Origin: Chloroflexota bacterium
GTDB lineage: Bacteria > Chloroflexota > UBA6077 > FW602-bin22 > JACPRP01
Assembly: GCA_016189905.1 (NCBI GenBank)
Contig: JACPRP010000007.1
Span: 1 to 64,000, forward strand
Length of the DNA: 64,000 nt
Reading direction: 5' to 3'
Shown: piece by piece, positions 47,617 through 56,396 of the stretch
How positions within the stretch are numbered: the first letter of the stretch is position 1
Layout: each line of letters begins with the position of its first letter
Translations under genes and position numbers: made by a program
Notes under the pieces: model-generated
Database searches by the model: none
The model's input: only the letters and a program-made list of their open reading frames with translations
What the model was told of the DNA's origin: nothing

Positions 47617-48267
47617 CTAGTCTTCCGGGTATGTGATGTCCAAGACGTACCTGTCGAATGTGCGAATGTCGATTCCCGCCCTCTTACAAGCCGTGGTCTT
47701 GAACTCCCCAGCGTCGATAAGCTCCTGAGCCTCTCTCACTCGGTCCAGCGTCCCGCCGTGAGCACCGTACTTCGTGTTCGTGGCGCTCGCTGCCTCTGGC
47801 CCCTTCGCTGTCTCTCGCCCTTCCTCGGTAGAAGCGGCATCCGCCCCCAGGTATCCGTCTATCGCCGCCTTGCTCTCAGGCCAAGTCTTGCTTATCTCAG
47901 CCAGCAGTTTGATAAAGTAGCCTTTTGCCGGAGGGAAGCAACATTCCGCCGTCACACTGGTTATGTGTTCGGGGTCTCTCAGTACCCATTTGAACGTGAT
48001 TGCCGGGCCACAATCCTGCTCTAGCCGGGGGTCTCTCCCTTCGATATGTGGGACTGAGCAAGTGTAATCGATAAATCCCGACGCTCGGTTCCAACGCTCA
48101 TCAGGGTATGTGGCGTTTGGGCATTTCACGATGAACGGCCCTAAACAACCGCTCCCGCCAATACACGGAAGTCTGAAGTGTTCCGTGATATGACGGTCCC
48201 TCGTGGCATCGTCGAGGAACCTAATGATATACTCAGGGGATGCGGAAATGGGGAACGTAACTTTCAA
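47617..48267 (-). CDS. Hypothetical protein of the integrative element
   Basis: ORF; possible C-terminal helix-turn-helix (LIDAGEFKTTACKRAGIDIRTFDRYV). Confidence 0.55.
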   Translation of the reverse strand: MKVTFPISASPEYIIRFLDDATRDRHITEHFRLPCIGGSGCLGPFIVKCPNATYPDERWNRASGFIDYTCSVPHIEGRDPRLEQDCGPAITFKWVLRDPEHITSVTAECCFPPAKGYFIKLLAEISKTWPESKAAIDGYLGADAASTEEGRETAKGPEAASATNTKYGAHGGTLDRVREAQELIDAGEFKTTACKRAGIDIRTFDRYVLDITYPED

Positions 48268-48391
48268 TGTGCACCTCCAACCAGGTTAATGAAGCTTGCC
48301 GGGCTCTCTCGTGGGTTGGCACAAGAGACTTGCGGGCTTTGGCCAAAGCCACCCGGCATCAGGTCAATTATACGGTTGCACGCCAGCTAGT

Positions 48392-48697
48392 TCAAGCTTC
48401 CTCTATCGCCATAGAAGGGAACGCCTCGCTTACATCGACTTGTTTCTCCGGCAGGTCCTCGTACAACTCATAAGCGGCGTCCTCGTCGAGCGGCTCTATT
48501 CTGTCCCACTCCCCCTGCCATCGTGTCAGATGCACCGCAAAATAGCGGCCCTTTGGCGTGCGGTATAGGAACGTGTTTCGCCCGTGCCGCTCGAAGTTGT
48601 GTCCATCCCAATACTCGTCATCGGCAATCAGGATGCTATCCGCCACTCGGTAGCGAACTCTGCCTATGACTTGCTCCATGCTTTCGTTCGGTTGCAT
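48392..48697 (-). CDS. Small acidic hypothetical protein
   Basis: IADDEYWDGHNFERHGRNTFLYRTPKGRYFAVHLTRWQGE. Confidence 0.55.
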   Translation of the reverse strand: MQPNESMEQVIGRVRYRVADSILIADDEYWDGHNFERHGRNTFLYRTPKGRYFAVHLTRWQGEWDRIEPLDEDAAYELYEDLPEKQVDVSEAFPSMAIEEA

Positions 48698-48700
48698 TGC

Positions 48701-48913
48701 TTACCTCCGTTTCCATTCTGCTTTGATAGGGATATCCACAGTGAAGACGTACATGTTGTGTCCAGCGTGTCCGCAATGAGCCGACACTTTCACGAAACCG
48801 TCTCCCTCGGCTTCATAGTGGACCTTCGTCAGATACTCGCCGCACGTATCGCACCTGTGGCAACGACAGCGCACCAGGGCCAGCGCCGCTTCAATGATTC
48901 GATCATCGTACAT
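48701..48913 (-). CDS. Small Cys/His-rich (zinc-ribbon-like) hypothetical protein
   Basis: CRCHRCDTCGEYLTKV..SAHCGHAGHNMYVF. Confidence 0.5.
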   Translation of the reverse strand: MYDDRIIEAALALVRCRCHRCDTCGEYLTKVHYEAEGDGFVKVSAHCGHAGHNMYVFTVDIPIKAEWKRR

Positions 48914-49076
48914 CGTCTTCTCTCTCCTCCTACAAATCTGTTTGGTCCATCGAAACAGTGACATTTTGTGACTCACCACGGCGTTACATTGTCTGTCGCC
49001 GTAGATTGCGGTACGGGTTTAGTATTCCTTTGGTGATATTTTCACTGACTGACACACCCTGAAGGCGGGCCAACCC

Positions 49077-50216
49077 TTACACACTCATGGCGCTACCCCC
49101 TTTCAACACACCCTCCAGGGCTTCCACCGCCAACCTATCGCCATCGCCAAGAACGTGCTGATAGATGTTCAACGTCACCGCCGCCGTCGAGTGTCCCGCT
49201 CTCTGCTGCGCCACTTTTACGGGAACACCGCTCATCGCCAGGAGAGATAAGCTGATATGCCGCAAGTCGTGAATGCGGATGGTCGGCAGTCCCAGATGGC
49301 CACAGAGCCACCATAAGCCCCGTCGCACATTAGACGGGGTCGGCGTGGTTCCTGCCTCAGTGACAAAGATACGCTCGCCGCCCTTCCAGTTCGCACCCGC
49401 TTTGAGCTTCCAAGCAGCAACCCGTCCTTTCTGGCGTCTCAGCGCTTCCATTCCCCACAGAGGCAAGGTGATACTTCGGACTCCCGCCGCCGTCTTGGGC
49501 TTCGATTCCACGGGCTTGTTGTGGACGTAGGTAATCTGCCGCTCGATTCGGATAGCGCCCGTCTCCCAATTCACATCCTGGTTGCACAGTCCGAACGCTT
49601 CCCCCATTCGACAGCCGGATGCAAGAAGGAATCCCAGCAGATAACCGTGGTTCTTGCCCTCGCCGTTCAGCATCGCTTTCAGGAACCCCGTTATCTGCTC
49701 CTGTGTCCACAGAGAGGGGGTCTTGGGCTCTGCCTTGGGGGTATCGACAAGCTCAGCTACGTTGTTTGCCACCATTCCCCATTTTGCAGCGTCGCTAAGC
49801 GCCTTGTGCAAGACACGGTGACATATCTGCACGGTTCGCTTTCCTGTCGTCTTGTGCAGCACAGCGTAAGTTGTGGCGAGCCTCAGCGAAGTGAGCTTGG
49901 CTAAGTGGACTTTGCCCAGGGCAGGAACGATGTGCAGCCTTATGACGCAATCGTAACGGTCCGCCGTCGATGGCCGTAAACGGGGTTTTGCCTGGTTGAA
50001 CCAGTCGTCGAGATAGTCCCCCAGGGTCAGCCGTGAAGAGGCAGGAAAGCCGCCGCCCCTTCTCGCCTGTTCGCCCAGCTTTCTGAGCTTCTGGGCCACC
50101 TCGGAACGGGTCTTGCCGTAGGCGGTCTTACGGATACCTTCAACCTGTAGGGCGCCTTGCCATCTGCCATCTTTTCTCTGTGTGATCGAACCTTCACCGT
50201 GAGCACGAATGGACAC
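49077..50216 (-). CDS. int: Tyrosine recombinase/integrase
   Basis: IRIHDLRHISLSLLAMSGVPVKVAQQRAGHSTAAVTLNIYQHV catalytic R-H..H-Y; N-terminal SAM-like/AP2-type arm domain. Confidence 0.94.
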   Translation of the reverse strand: MSIRAHGEGSITQRKDGRWQGALQVEGIRKTAYGKTRSEVAQKLRKLGEQARRGGGFPASSRLTLGDYLDDWFNQAKPRLRPSTADRYDCVIRLHIVPALGKVHLAKLTSLRLATTYAVLHKTTGKRTVQICHRVLHKALSDAAKWGMVANNVAELVDTPKAEPKTPSLWTQEQITGFLKAMLNGEGKNHGYLLGFLLASGCRMGEAFGLCNQDVNWETGAIRIERQITYVHNKPVESKPKTAAGVRSITLPLWGMEALRRQKGRVAAWKLKAGANWKGGERIFVTEAGTTPTPSNVRRGLWWLCGHLGLPTIRIHDLRHISLSLLAMSGVPVKVAQQRAGHSTAAVTLNIYQHVLGDGDRLAVEALEGVLKGGSAMSV

Positions 50217-50240
50217 CGCTTTTCCTTTCCGATGCCCCGG

Positions 50241-50272
50241 TGACAGCATTAAAAGTGCTGTCAAAGTGCTGT
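50241..50272. repeat. Right-end TGCTGTCA repeats matching 43872-43917
   Basis: TGACAGCA-N7-TGCTGTCA-aag-TGCTGT. Confidence 0.75.
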
Positions 50273-50332
50273 AGAGGGTCCTTGGCGCATTTGGCGAGAG
50301 AGAATTGCTTGATATATCAGCGTTTTTGTCAG

Positions 50333-50407
50333 GCCCCGTTAGCTCAGAGGATAGAGCACCGGCCTCCGGAGCCGGGTGCGGGCGTTCGAGTCGCCCACGG
50401 GGTACCA
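50333..50407 (+). tRNA. tRNA-Arg(CCG), right copy flanking the integrated element
   Basis: Identical to 43743-43817. Confidence 0.95.
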
Positions 50408-50542
50408 GTTATTCCCCTATTCAGAGTTGAACTAGCCGCCTCTTCGCACAAAGGAGCGTAGCCGAAGTGGTCTCCAGGTTGGTGTCCGCCACGATAGTCA
50501 TCACCATCACGTCTCGACGACGCGGACCAGAAAGGAGCCGAG

Positions 50543-50770
50543 ATGAAGATCACCCATGATCCAGAAGTAGACGCGCTCTATATCGAGCTGAAAGAAGCGA
50601 AGGCCGAGGACAGCATGGATGTGGAGGAAGGTGTGATCGCCGATCTGGACGCCGAGGGCCACGTCATCGGTTTGGAGGTGCTTGACGCCAGCCAGCGAAT
50701 GGGAGGCGATCCGCTGGCAAGCCTCACCATAGAGCGCCTGCCACTATCACTCAAGGTTTTGGGGCCGTAG
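50543..50770 (+). CDS. DUF2283-domain protein
   Basis: MKITHDPEVDALYIELKEAKAEDSMDVEEGVIADLDAEGHVIGLEVLDAS. Confidence 0.9.
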   Translation: MKITHDPEVDALYIELKEAKAEDSMDVEEGVIADLDAEGHVIGLEVLDASQRMGGDPLASLTIERLPLSLKVLGP

Positions 50771-50786
50771 TGCGTCGGAGGTAGCC

Positions 50787-51362
50787 GTGAGCAAAAAGCG
50801 TGGGCCAGGCGTCCGCGCCACAATAGGTCTTGCCGTTATCTCTTTGGTGGGCGCGGCTCTGGGTGCTCTAGTGTTGCTCGCAGCCCCTGGGTCAGATTCG
50901 CCATATCGCCTCAGTCTTACATCCTTCAAGGTAGCAGGGGTCGACATGCAGCCCGGGCTCGCTGGAGGAGACTACGTCCTGGTGAATAAGCTGAATCGAA
51001 CTCCGACCCGGGGAGAAATCATCGCTTTCAGGTATCCGAAGGACGAGAGATTGGTCTTTATCAAACGAGTTGTCGGCCTACCCGGTGAGAGCGTTCGGAT
51101 CGAGGACGGCCTGGTTTTCATCAATGAAATATCGTTGGATGAGCCTTACATCGCTGAAAGGCCAGGTTATTCCTGGCAGCCCACTACGGTGCCAAACGGT
51201 GCGTATTTTGTCCTCGGCGACAACCGCAACAATTCCCTCGACTCCCACATCTGGGGTCTTTTGCCACAAGAGAATATCGTCGGCGCCGTGGTCCTGAAGT
51301 ACTGGCCCAAATGGAAATCATTAGCGGCGGAGACGATGACTGATAACCGGGCGAATCGTTGA
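50787..51362 (+). CDS. Signal peptidase I (S26)-like protein with atypical catalytic position
   Basis: GGDYVLVNKLNRTPTRGEIIAFRYP; RLVFIKRVVGLPGESVRI; YFVLGDNRNNSLDSHIWGLL; SMxP motif reads DMQP. Confidence 0.85.
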   Translation: MSKKRGPGVRATIGLAVISLVGAALGALVLLAAPGSDSPYRLSLTSFKVAGVDMQPGLAGGDYVLVNKLNRTPTRGEIIAFRYPKDERLVFIKRVVGLPGESVRIEDGLVFINEISLDEPYIAERPGYSWQPTTVPNGAYFVLGDNRNNSLDSHIWGLLPQENIVGAVVLKYWPKWKSLAAETMTDNRANR

Positions 51363-51403
51363 CGATGAGAAGCCAACGCAACCTCTGAGGCGGCGGTTAA
51401 TGA

Positions 51404-51439
51404 ATCGGCGGGAGCACGGGCAACCGTGCTCCCGCCGAT
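51404..51439. terminator. Bidirectional terminator-like hairpin, 16-bp arms
   Basis: ATCGGCGGGAGCACGG-gcaa-CCGTGCTCCCGCCGAT between convergent genes. Confidence 0.8.
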
Positions 51440-51468
51440 GCTTGGTGAGGAGGAAACGTTGCTGGAGG

Positions 51469-52821
51469 CTATTGCTCGAACGTGAGCTTCGTTACTCCGT
51501 ACTGGACGGCGTGGCCTATCTGGGCGTTGTCGAACACTGCTATGCCAAAGTAGGCCTCGCCCTTGGAATCGAACTGAACGTCAGTCTTGCTCCCGGTCTG
51601 GAGCTTGCGACTCCACTCCATCGTCCACAAGCCGTCTTTCCAGACGGCTTTCGCCGAGAGGTCGCCACGATCGCCGGCGAATGGCGCGATCACGATGCCT
51701 GGCACCTCATCGCCAGCCTTGTACTTGGAATCGTCGAAGGGCACCTTCTCCGAATCCAGTATCCAGTATGGCGGAGCGGGCTTGTTGCCGGGAAGCGCAA
51801 ATGGTGGGGTCGCCTGGCCTTCTTTCTTATTATCGGCGTAGCCACCCGCGGTCTTGGCATCGGATTTCCGCCCTGCTTCGGCGGACTTTGTATCATTGTC
51901 AACATACTGATCGTCGATCTGGCCGACGGGATTTGTGCGCACTATCTTCATATGCCAGATGTCGCCTAGCTCGCCCTCGGCGTTTGTGTACTTGAGCGGC
52001 TTATCACGCCCTGACGTCGTGCCGTGGCACGTAGCCGCGCACCCCTGCTCGTTGAAACCCTTGATGCTACCGTTGATGTTCCAGAGCAGCGCCATTTTGT
52101 CCTCGTAGGCCTCGCTCCCAGGCAAGGCTTTCCACGATCCATCCTGCTGCTTGACCCAGGGTTGGCGTCGCAACGACTCTGTCGGGTCCTTGTACTGGGC
52201 CAGGAAATAGATCGTGTCCTGGGCATAGAGCGCTTTCATCGTGACGTCGGTCTCGCCCTTGTTTATCCCGCCGTCCACGTGAATGGTGAGGGGTTTGGCT
52301 TTGTTCCACACGTCCTCGACCGCGCCATCCAAGGTTGGAGCCTTGTCGGCTTTCGCGGCTACGAGATTCAGCACCGGTGGCTTCTCGGCTGGCTTGGCCT
52401 GGTGACAGGAATTACAGGTATCGCCCGTGCGGCCCGCGTGGCTCGCGGGCGCAGGCATGAAGCCACCTTGCTTGTGGCACGCGAGACATTCCGCCCTTTG
52501 CTCTATCGGCTGATGCGAAGCCGGGATGAGAGGTATGCCGCTTACGGCAGCCGGTTTGGCGCTTGCAGCAGGGGTGACCTGGGCGGTGGGTTTAGCAGCG
52601 GCAGCCGGGGTGGCCGGCGCAGCGGTCGGCTTCACTGGAGCCACCGTGGGCTTCGGTGCCGAGGTGGGCGTCGGTGTCGGTTGGGCCTGAGCGCACGCCG
52701 CGAGGGCAAGTATGCCCAGACTTATCAACACCACTGCCAGAAACCTGACGTCTAGTTTCGTCAACATGTTACGATTAACATCCTCCTTTTTCGAGCTTTG
52801 ACGCGTTGGAATGGAACCCAA
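51469..52821 (-). CDS. Secreted multiheme cytochrome c / ethylbenzene dehydrogenase-related lipoprotein
   Basis: Lipobox LALAAC; CLACH, CNSCH, CAATCH heme motifs; APTLDGAVEDVWNKAKPL..MKALYAQDTIYFLAQYKDPTES. Confidence 0.85.
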   Translation of the reverse strand: MGSIPTRQSSKKEDVNRNMLTKLDVRFLAVVLISLGILALAACAQAQPTPTPTSAPKPTVAPVKPTAAPATPAAAAKPTAQVTPAASAKPAAVSGIPLIPASHQPIEQRAECLACHKQGGFMPAPASHAGRTGDTCNSCHQAKPAEKPPVLNLVAAKADKAPTLDGAVEDVWNKAKPLTIHVDGGINKGETDVTMKALYAQDTIYFLAQYKDPTESLRRQPWVKQQDGSWKALPGSEAYEDKMALLWNINGSIKGFNEQGCAATCHGTTSGRDKPLKYTNAEGELGDIWHMKIVRTNPVGQIDDQYVDNDTKSAEAGRKSDAKTAGGYADNKKEGQATPPFALPGNKPAPPYWILDSEKVPFDDSKYKAGDEVPGIVIAPFAGDRGDLSAKAVWKDGLWTMEWSRKLQTGSKTDVQFDSKGEAYFGIAVFDNAQIGHAVQYGVTKLTFEQ

Positions 52822-53120
52822 CGCACACCATCACTACCTGGGATCATACTCAATCACTATAATGCCACTATAATGCCGCTGTCGCTATCCGACAATCCGC
52901 AAACATACGCCTTTTGTTTGGCGGCAATATGCCAGAATTGGTGGCGGAAACTATGTAGCAACAGTGGGGACATACAGGGCAACGAAGATCGAATCACGCG
53001 AAACTAGCTCGACGATGGATGTCGCGGCTGGTCTGGGGGGTAATGTGCGCCAGCCATCCGTCTTGTGCAACTTACAGCGTTTCAGGCAAGGGTTGGCGCA
53101 TCCCTGCTCGCCAGTGGGGC

Positions 53121-53162
53121 ACAATGGATCGGGGCGCGATGAATCGCACCCCGATCCATTGT
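53121..53162. terminator. Inverted repeat 14-bp arms 3' of response regulator gene
   Basis: ACAATGGATCGGGG...CCCCGATCCATTGT. Confidence 0.7.
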
Positions 53163-53190
53163 CGGCGATCCAATGCTTTCGCAAAATGCT

Positions 53191-53850
53191 TTAAGTGCGA
53201 GGAGCGATCATGCCTTTCCGGATAGCGTACTGTACAACCTCACTGCGGTTGTGCAGGTCAAGCTTCTCCATTAGGTTGGCGCGATGGCGCTCCACTGTTC
53301 TTGGGCTCAGCGCTAGCATGATTCCTATCTCCCGGGCGGACCTGCCCTCTGCCGTCAGGCGCAGGATTTCTCGCTCTCGCTCTGTCAGGAGGCTGTAGCT
53401 TTCATGTTCCTCACCGGACTGCACACGATGAAGGTAATCATCCAACAGCTTCCGCCCGAGGCGGGGATGAAAGGCCACTCCTCCGCGAGAGACGATCCGC
53501 AGCGAAGAGACAACTTCATCGGGCGTGGCCTCCTTAAGTATGTAGCCGGACGCACCCAGGCTTACTGCCTGAAAGAAATATTCCTCATCGTCGTGCATGG
53601 TGAGCATCAGCACTCGGGTATCGGGATTTGTCCGCCGAATCTCGCGAGTGGCCTCCAATCCGGACAGCCCGGCCATGGCCACGTCCATCAGCACGATGTT
53701 TGGAGCCAACTCGCGCGTTTTCGCCACGGCTTCGGCGCCGTCACTGGCCTCCCCGACCACCTCGATGCCCTCCTGCGATTCGAGAAGAAGCCGTATGCCG
53801 GCCCTCACGACCGCGTGATCGTCTGCGATTAATACTCGAAGAATGTCCAC
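53191..53850 (-). CDS. NarL/LuxR-family response regulator
   Basis: RVLIADDHAVVRAGIRLLLE; LMDVAMAGLSGLEATREI; LTEREREILRLTAEGRSAREIG. Confidence 0.95.
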   Translation of the reverse strand: MDILRVLIADDHAVVRAGIRLLLESQEGIEVVGEASDGAEAVAKTRELAPNIVLMDVAMAGLSGLEATREIRRTNPDTRVLMLTMHDDEEYFFQAVSLGASGYILKEATPDEVVSSLRIVSRGGVAFHPRLGRKLLDDYLHRVQSGEEHESYSLLTEREREILRLTAEGRSAREIGIMLALSPRTVERHRANLMEKLDLHNRSEVVQYAIRKGMIAPRT

Positions 53851-53856
53851 GGTTGA

Positions 53857-55362
53857 TCAGTTCCTTTCCAACGTGGGAAGTCGAACGTCGAGTCTTGTGC
53901 CTTTACCAGGACCGGAGTCGATAACCACCGTACCGCCCAATAGCAGCGCCCGCTCGCGCATACCCATGATTCCAAGCCCACACCCGCTCTCCAGATGTGC
54001 CGTTGCCTTTGCAGGGTCGAAGCCGATGCCGTTGTCTTCCAAGACAGCTCTCACCTCCGAGCCATTGCGATCGAGGCGAAGCACGGCACGCGAAGCCTGG
54101 GAGTGCCGCGCGACGTTGTTCATCCCCTCTTGCAGGATGCGGAACAACACTGTCTCTACCTCCGGCGCAAAGCGTCCTTCCAGATCATCGGCGAAGATAT
54201 CGAAGTGCACCGAAGAACGCCTGCCAAGGTCCTCAGCCACTCGGCGCAAAGCTGGCGCCAGCCCGAGGTCGTCAAGAAGAGCGGGCCGCAGGCCGAGGAT
54301 GATCTGCCTGACACCATCCAGTGTGTGGACAGCTATCTCACGTACATCTTCAAGAATCTCACCCGCTTTCGCCGAATCACGAGGCAAAGTCTCGACGGCT
54401 GTCCCAAGGCCAAGTATGACAGCGCTAAGACTCTGGCCCGTCTCGTCGTGCAGCTCTCGGGCCACCCGCTTGCGTTCCTCCTCCTGCGCGGCTATCACAT
54501 GCGCGTAGAGCTGGGCGCGAGCCTCACCCGTTCGCTGCAGCTCAGCCCGCTCCTCGATAAACCTGTCGGTCTCAAGCTGAAAAACCTGGATGCCTCTGAT
54601 AACGCCAAATGCTATCCCGAATCCAGCGATAGAGCGCAACACGGGAGCAGGTATCGTTCCCATGCCCACGAAGAACGCGAGATCAGAAAACGCTGGAAGT
54701 GGTCCCGCGTTCCCTGTCGTCGATACTACCCATTCGCCTCGGGACGCAAGCAGCCCAGCCACGATAGCGTAAAACGCGAAGCAAACGGCGGTCCAGCGGA
54801 AGTACCAGACGATGCGTCCTGATCCGGCGAGCGCCACAATGTTGGCCTGGCGAATCATCCCGAAGCACGCCAAAGCTGCCCCAGTGAAGCCGATAAGGAC
54901 CCGCGCCAGATCTGTGGTCAACGGCAAGCGTATCGAAACTCCTTCCCCAGAGGCTACCACCGCCCCGGCGGCAATCGATAGGGATAACCAGGCGAACAAA
55001 ACCATCAAGGGAAATACGCGGAGCAACCAGGTATGTTTTGCGGTCGGGAAGGCAACCAGCCCGGCAAATTGCAGAAGTAGATAGAACGATATGACTAGAG
55101 TCAAAGTGCGAATGTCCTCAAGCGTTGTCACCGCGCCCGCGGAGAGATACGCCGCCTGAATCGGAATGAACGCGTGCCCCCACTCGTACACCCCGTGAAC
55201 TATGCCAAACGCGGCCAGCCATTTGAGGTGACGTGCGAGATCGAGACGACTATGCTTGCGCGATTGGAACGCAATAGCGAGGCCCAGCGTGAAAAACACC
55301 TGCCCGTAGGCAAAGTAGACGATGACCTCGTTGATTTTCAGGACGTCCAGCAGGTTTTCCAC
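53857..55362 (-). CDS. Membrane sensor histidine kinase (HisKA_3 type)
   Basis: ARELHDETGQSLSAVILGLG; DNGIGFDPAKA; GLGIMGMRERALLLGG. Confidence 0.94.
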   Translation of the reverse strand: MENLLDVLKINEVIVYFAYGQVFFTLGLAIAFQSRKHSRLDLARHLKWLAAFGIVHGVYEWGHAFIPIQAAYLSAGAVTTLEDIRTLTLVISFYLLLQFAGLVAFPTAKHTWLLRVFPLMVLFAWLSLSIAAGAVVASGEGVSIRLPLTTDLARVLIGFTGAALACFGMIRQANIVALAGSGRIVWYFRWTAVCFAFYAIVAGLLASRGEWVVSTTGNAGPLPAFSDLAFFVGMGTIPAPVLRSIAGFGIAFGVIRGIQVFQLETDRFIEERAELQRTGEARAQLYAHVIAAQEEERKRVARELHDETGQSLSAVILGLGTAVETLPRDSAKAGEILEDVREIAVHTLDGVRQIILGLRPALLDDLGLAPALRRVAEDLGRRSSVHFDIFADDLEGRFAPEVETVLFRILQEGMNNVARHSQASRAVLRLDRNGSEVRAVLEDNGIGFDPAKATAHLESGCGLGIMGMRERALLLGGTVVIDSGPGKGTRLDVRLPTLERN

Positions 55363-55701
55363 TGACCGTCAATCTCCACTCAGCCTTTTAACACTTGCTC
55401 TACAGCGGTTTGCGTTAATATTGACCACTCGGTTCGCTGCTGATGGCGACTGCCAGTCGCCCGTACACAGCCTACACACGCTGGACGACAGCTCGATCTT
55501 ATCGCAAAACGCTACAAGCGATCTGATAAGGCCTGCCCTCACTCTCGATGCAGATGGCTTATGAGTGCAAGCGACGCTATTATAAGACACATTGCTAAAT
55601 CGGTAAACAAACGTTAGACAAAGCGCGTGTCCGTGCAGCGTTGGATCACCGACGAGGAACAATCCAGCTAACATGTGGTTATCGCAGGATGTTGTTTGCG
55701 C

Positions 55702-56220
55702 TCACCCACTGCAATCGCTCTCCCTCGATCCAGGCGCTTCAAGCATCCGGCAGAGGATGGTGAGCCCCTTCAGAATAGCCTCTAGCTCTTCAGGCTGCAC
55801 TCTACGCAGGGCATCCATTATGCGCCCGAGCCGGCGTACTGGTAGCACCTCTCGCACATAGGTTCTGACCGGCTCGGTCAGATGGATTCGGATGAAGCGC
55901 CTGTCCATCGGGTCTGGCCGGCGCTCCACCATCTCGCGACGCTCCAAACGATCGACTATGCCTGAGACCGTGCTGTGGGCAAGGCGCATCCGCTGGCTCA
56001 GATCATTAAGGCTCAAGCCATCCGCCTCCATCAGCTCGACTAGCACGCTCACCTGGGGCAGGGTCAGCCCGCTCGCCGCGATCTCCACCCTGCGATGCTG
56101 CCGCAGGCGCTGAATTAGAACGCGTAGCGCTTCCTCGATCTGCCCGGCTGCACGCTCCAGGTCTTCGTCTTTAAGTGGCGTTAAGTCTTCGGGCATCAAC
56201 GGAACTCCAATATCTGGCAT
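55702..56220 (-). CDS. MarR-family regulator
   Basis: LTLPQVSVLVELMEADGLSLNDLSQRMRLAHSTVSGIVDRLERREMVERRPDPMDRRFIRI. Confidence 0.92.
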   Translation of the reverse strand: MPDIGVPLMPEDLTPLKDEDLERAAGQIEEALRVLIQRLRQHRRVEIAASGLTLPQVSVLVELMEADGLSLNDLSQRMRLAHSTVSGIVDRLERREMVERRPDPMDRRFIRIHLTEPVRTYVREVLPVRRLGRIMDALRRVQPEELEAILKGLTILCRMLEAPGSRESDCSG

Positions 56221-56317
56221 AGCAGGCTCTTTGCACCCAGCCGGTCCCGCGCCGGCTGAAGCCGTCGGCTACATCTCCACATCGCATCCCCACGTATACG
56301 TCTCTCTGTGTCTACTC

Positions 56318-56333
56318 TGAAAATAGATTTTCA
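56318..56333. promoter_or_regulatory. 16-bp palindrome, candidate MarR operator
   Basis: TGAAAAT-AG-ATTTTCA upstream of marR-like gene. Confidence 0.55.
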
Positions 56334-56396
56334 TCCCTGGTGGTCCTTCCTCGCGAAGGATGGGTAACTCCATGTTGCACAGGGCCTCGAACTGTC

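Larger units (their letters stand above)
43736..50408. mobile_element. ~6.6 kb integrative element inserted in tRNA-Arg(CCG)
   Basis: 83-bp perfect direct repeat (43736-43818 / 50326-50408) spanning the tRNA, tyrosine integrase at right end, primase-helicase, all CDS on minus strand. Confidence 0.88.
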
